Of a DNA stretch of 14,787 nt, positions 14,295 to 14,787 are shown one piece after another. This stretch comes from Acidimicrobiales bacterium (GTDB lineage: Bacteria > Actinomycetota > Acidimicrobiia > Acidimicrobiales > Iamiaceae). The notes below the pieces were generated by a model. It saw only the letters and a program-made list of their open reading frames with translations, ran no database searches and was not told the origin of the DNA. The stretch is from assembly GCA_020439605.1 (NCBI GenBank), contig JAGQSI010000007.1, forward strand, positions 1-14,787, in the 5' to 3' direction. Within the stretch, counting starts at the first letter, position 1, and each line of letters starts with the position of its first letter. A program made the position numbers and the translations under genes.

Positions 14295-14349
14295 TTCTAC
14301 TCTTGACTAGAAGAATAGCATCTGCTTGAAATGGTGTTCCAAGTTCAAG
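14295..14349. promoter_or_regulatory. Divergent control region of the DUF2249 and membrane-protein genes
   Basis: TTCTACTCTTGACTAGAA (14295-14312) is an 18-bp near-palindrome, with arms TTCTA/TAGAA and one central mismatch, as expected for a dimeric repressor. TTGACT inside it (14303-14308) could be a -35 for the plus-strand gene. Downstream, CTTGAA (14325-14330) and TTCAAG (14344-14349) form an inverted repeat with a 13-nt spacer that reaches the ribosome site AAGGAG (14347-14352). The regulator is unknown; an Rrf2/NsrR-type sensor would fit the gene content but is inference. Confidence 0.4.
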
Positions 14350-14357
14350 GAGCTCAA

Positions 14358-14787
14358 ATGCAGACCATCGATGTAAGACCAATCCCGCCCCCGGTTCGCC
14401 ACGAGACGATCTTCGGGCGAATCGATTCGCTCGCCACAGGAGAAGTGCTGAGGCTGGTGAACGATCACGACCCAGCGCCGTTGCGGTTCCAACTGGAGGC
14501 CACCCGTCCTCATCAATACAGCTGGGACTATGTGGAGCAGGGGCCCGAGACCTGGCAGGTGAACATCACGAGCAGGGCTCGAGTCGTGGATGCTCGCCCT
14601 ACTCTGGCCGCCGGAGGCGAGCCTTTCGCCGAGATCATGGAGGCAGCAGCCCAGGTTGGTGACGGTGAGGTGCTCGTTGTGTATGCGCCCTTCGAACCGG
14701 TTCCGCTTGAAGGCGTGTTGGGTGAACAAGGATTCACCTATGTCGCTGATGAAATCGAACCGGGTGACTGGCGAACAATTTTCATTC
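14358..14787 (+). CDS. Tandem DUF2249-domain protein, partial (runs off window)
   Basis: The frame is open from ATG 14358 to the window end (143 codons), with no stop. The start has AAGGAG (14347-14352) and a 5-nt spacer. Two DUF2249 units are visible: the first (about 3-72) opens IDVRPIPPPVRHETIF and has LVNDHDPAPLRFQLEA and the WQVNITSR ending. The second (about 75-143) opens VVDARPTLAAGGEPF and has EVLVVYAPFEPVPLE and FTYVADEIEPGDWRTIF. The second unit lacks the HDP sequence of the first. DUF2249 is frequently found beside DUF59, hemerythrin-like and NO-related genes; its biochemistry is not settled. The first unit carries the His-Asp pair expected for metal or ligand binding. Further domains may follow beyond the window. 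Confidence 0.88.
   Translation, partial: MQTIDVRPIPPPVRHETIFGRIDSLATGEVLRLVNDHDPAPLRFQLEATRPHQYSWDYVEQGPETWQVNITSRARVVDARPTLAAGGEPFAEIMEAAAQVGDGEVLVVYAPFEPVPLEGVLGEQGFTYVADEIEPGDWRTIFI

Overview
The window looks like a chromosomal segment of a free-living, moderately GC-rich actinomycete-type bacterium. The clues are frequent GTG starts, tightly packed genes with ATGA overlaps, and family content: a DUF559/AbiEi-like protein, a wax ester synthase/diacylglycerol acyltransferase with HHxxxDG, an EstB-like serine hydrolase and an alkyl-DHAP-synthase-like flavoprotein. I lean to an environmental acidimicrobial lineage, but that is inference from gene style, not from a marker gene. No rRNA, tRNA, CRISPR array, insertion sequence or prophage gene was seen, and no gene-free stretch exceeds 300 bases.

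Layout. Bases 1-4180 are plus strand: a DUF559/AbiEi-like protein, a CPAC redoxin, a YggS-type PLP-binding protein and a large FAD-linked oxidase. This block is bracketed by two near-identical 46-bp hairpin repeats (1-46 and 4196-4241). Bases 4294-6313 are a minus-strand operon of two paralogous diiron ferritin-like proteins and a small zinc-ribbon protein, with overlapping stop and start codons throughout. Bases 6461-7060 (minus) encode a SAM methyltransferase, divergent from a plus-strand pair (7219-8348): a phasin-like small helical protein and an LPLAT/MGAT-like acyltransferase. From 14202 down to 8440 everything is minus strand: a multi-pass His-rich heme-copper/NnrS-like membrane protein, a DUF59 (SufT/MIP18-like) protein, an EstB-like serine hydrolase, a WS/DGAT acyltransferase and an alpha/beta hydrolase with a Lys/Ala-rich N-terminus. 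At 14358 a plus-strand tandem-DUF2249 gene starts and runs off the window, divergent from the membrane protein.

How the genes may work together. Bases 7219-12480 read as a neutral-lipid or storage-granule neighbourhood: granule-coat-like protein, two acyltransferase types and two serine hydrolases. Bases 12524-14787 read as a metal/NO/anaerobic-respiration-type module (DUF59, DUF2249 and a His-rich membrane protein) around a shared divergent control region. The diiron/zinc-ribbon operon is the least explained and the best candidate for an undescribed system: both paralogues keep the full E, ExxH, E, ExxH metal-ligand set, so neither is an obvious inactive partner.
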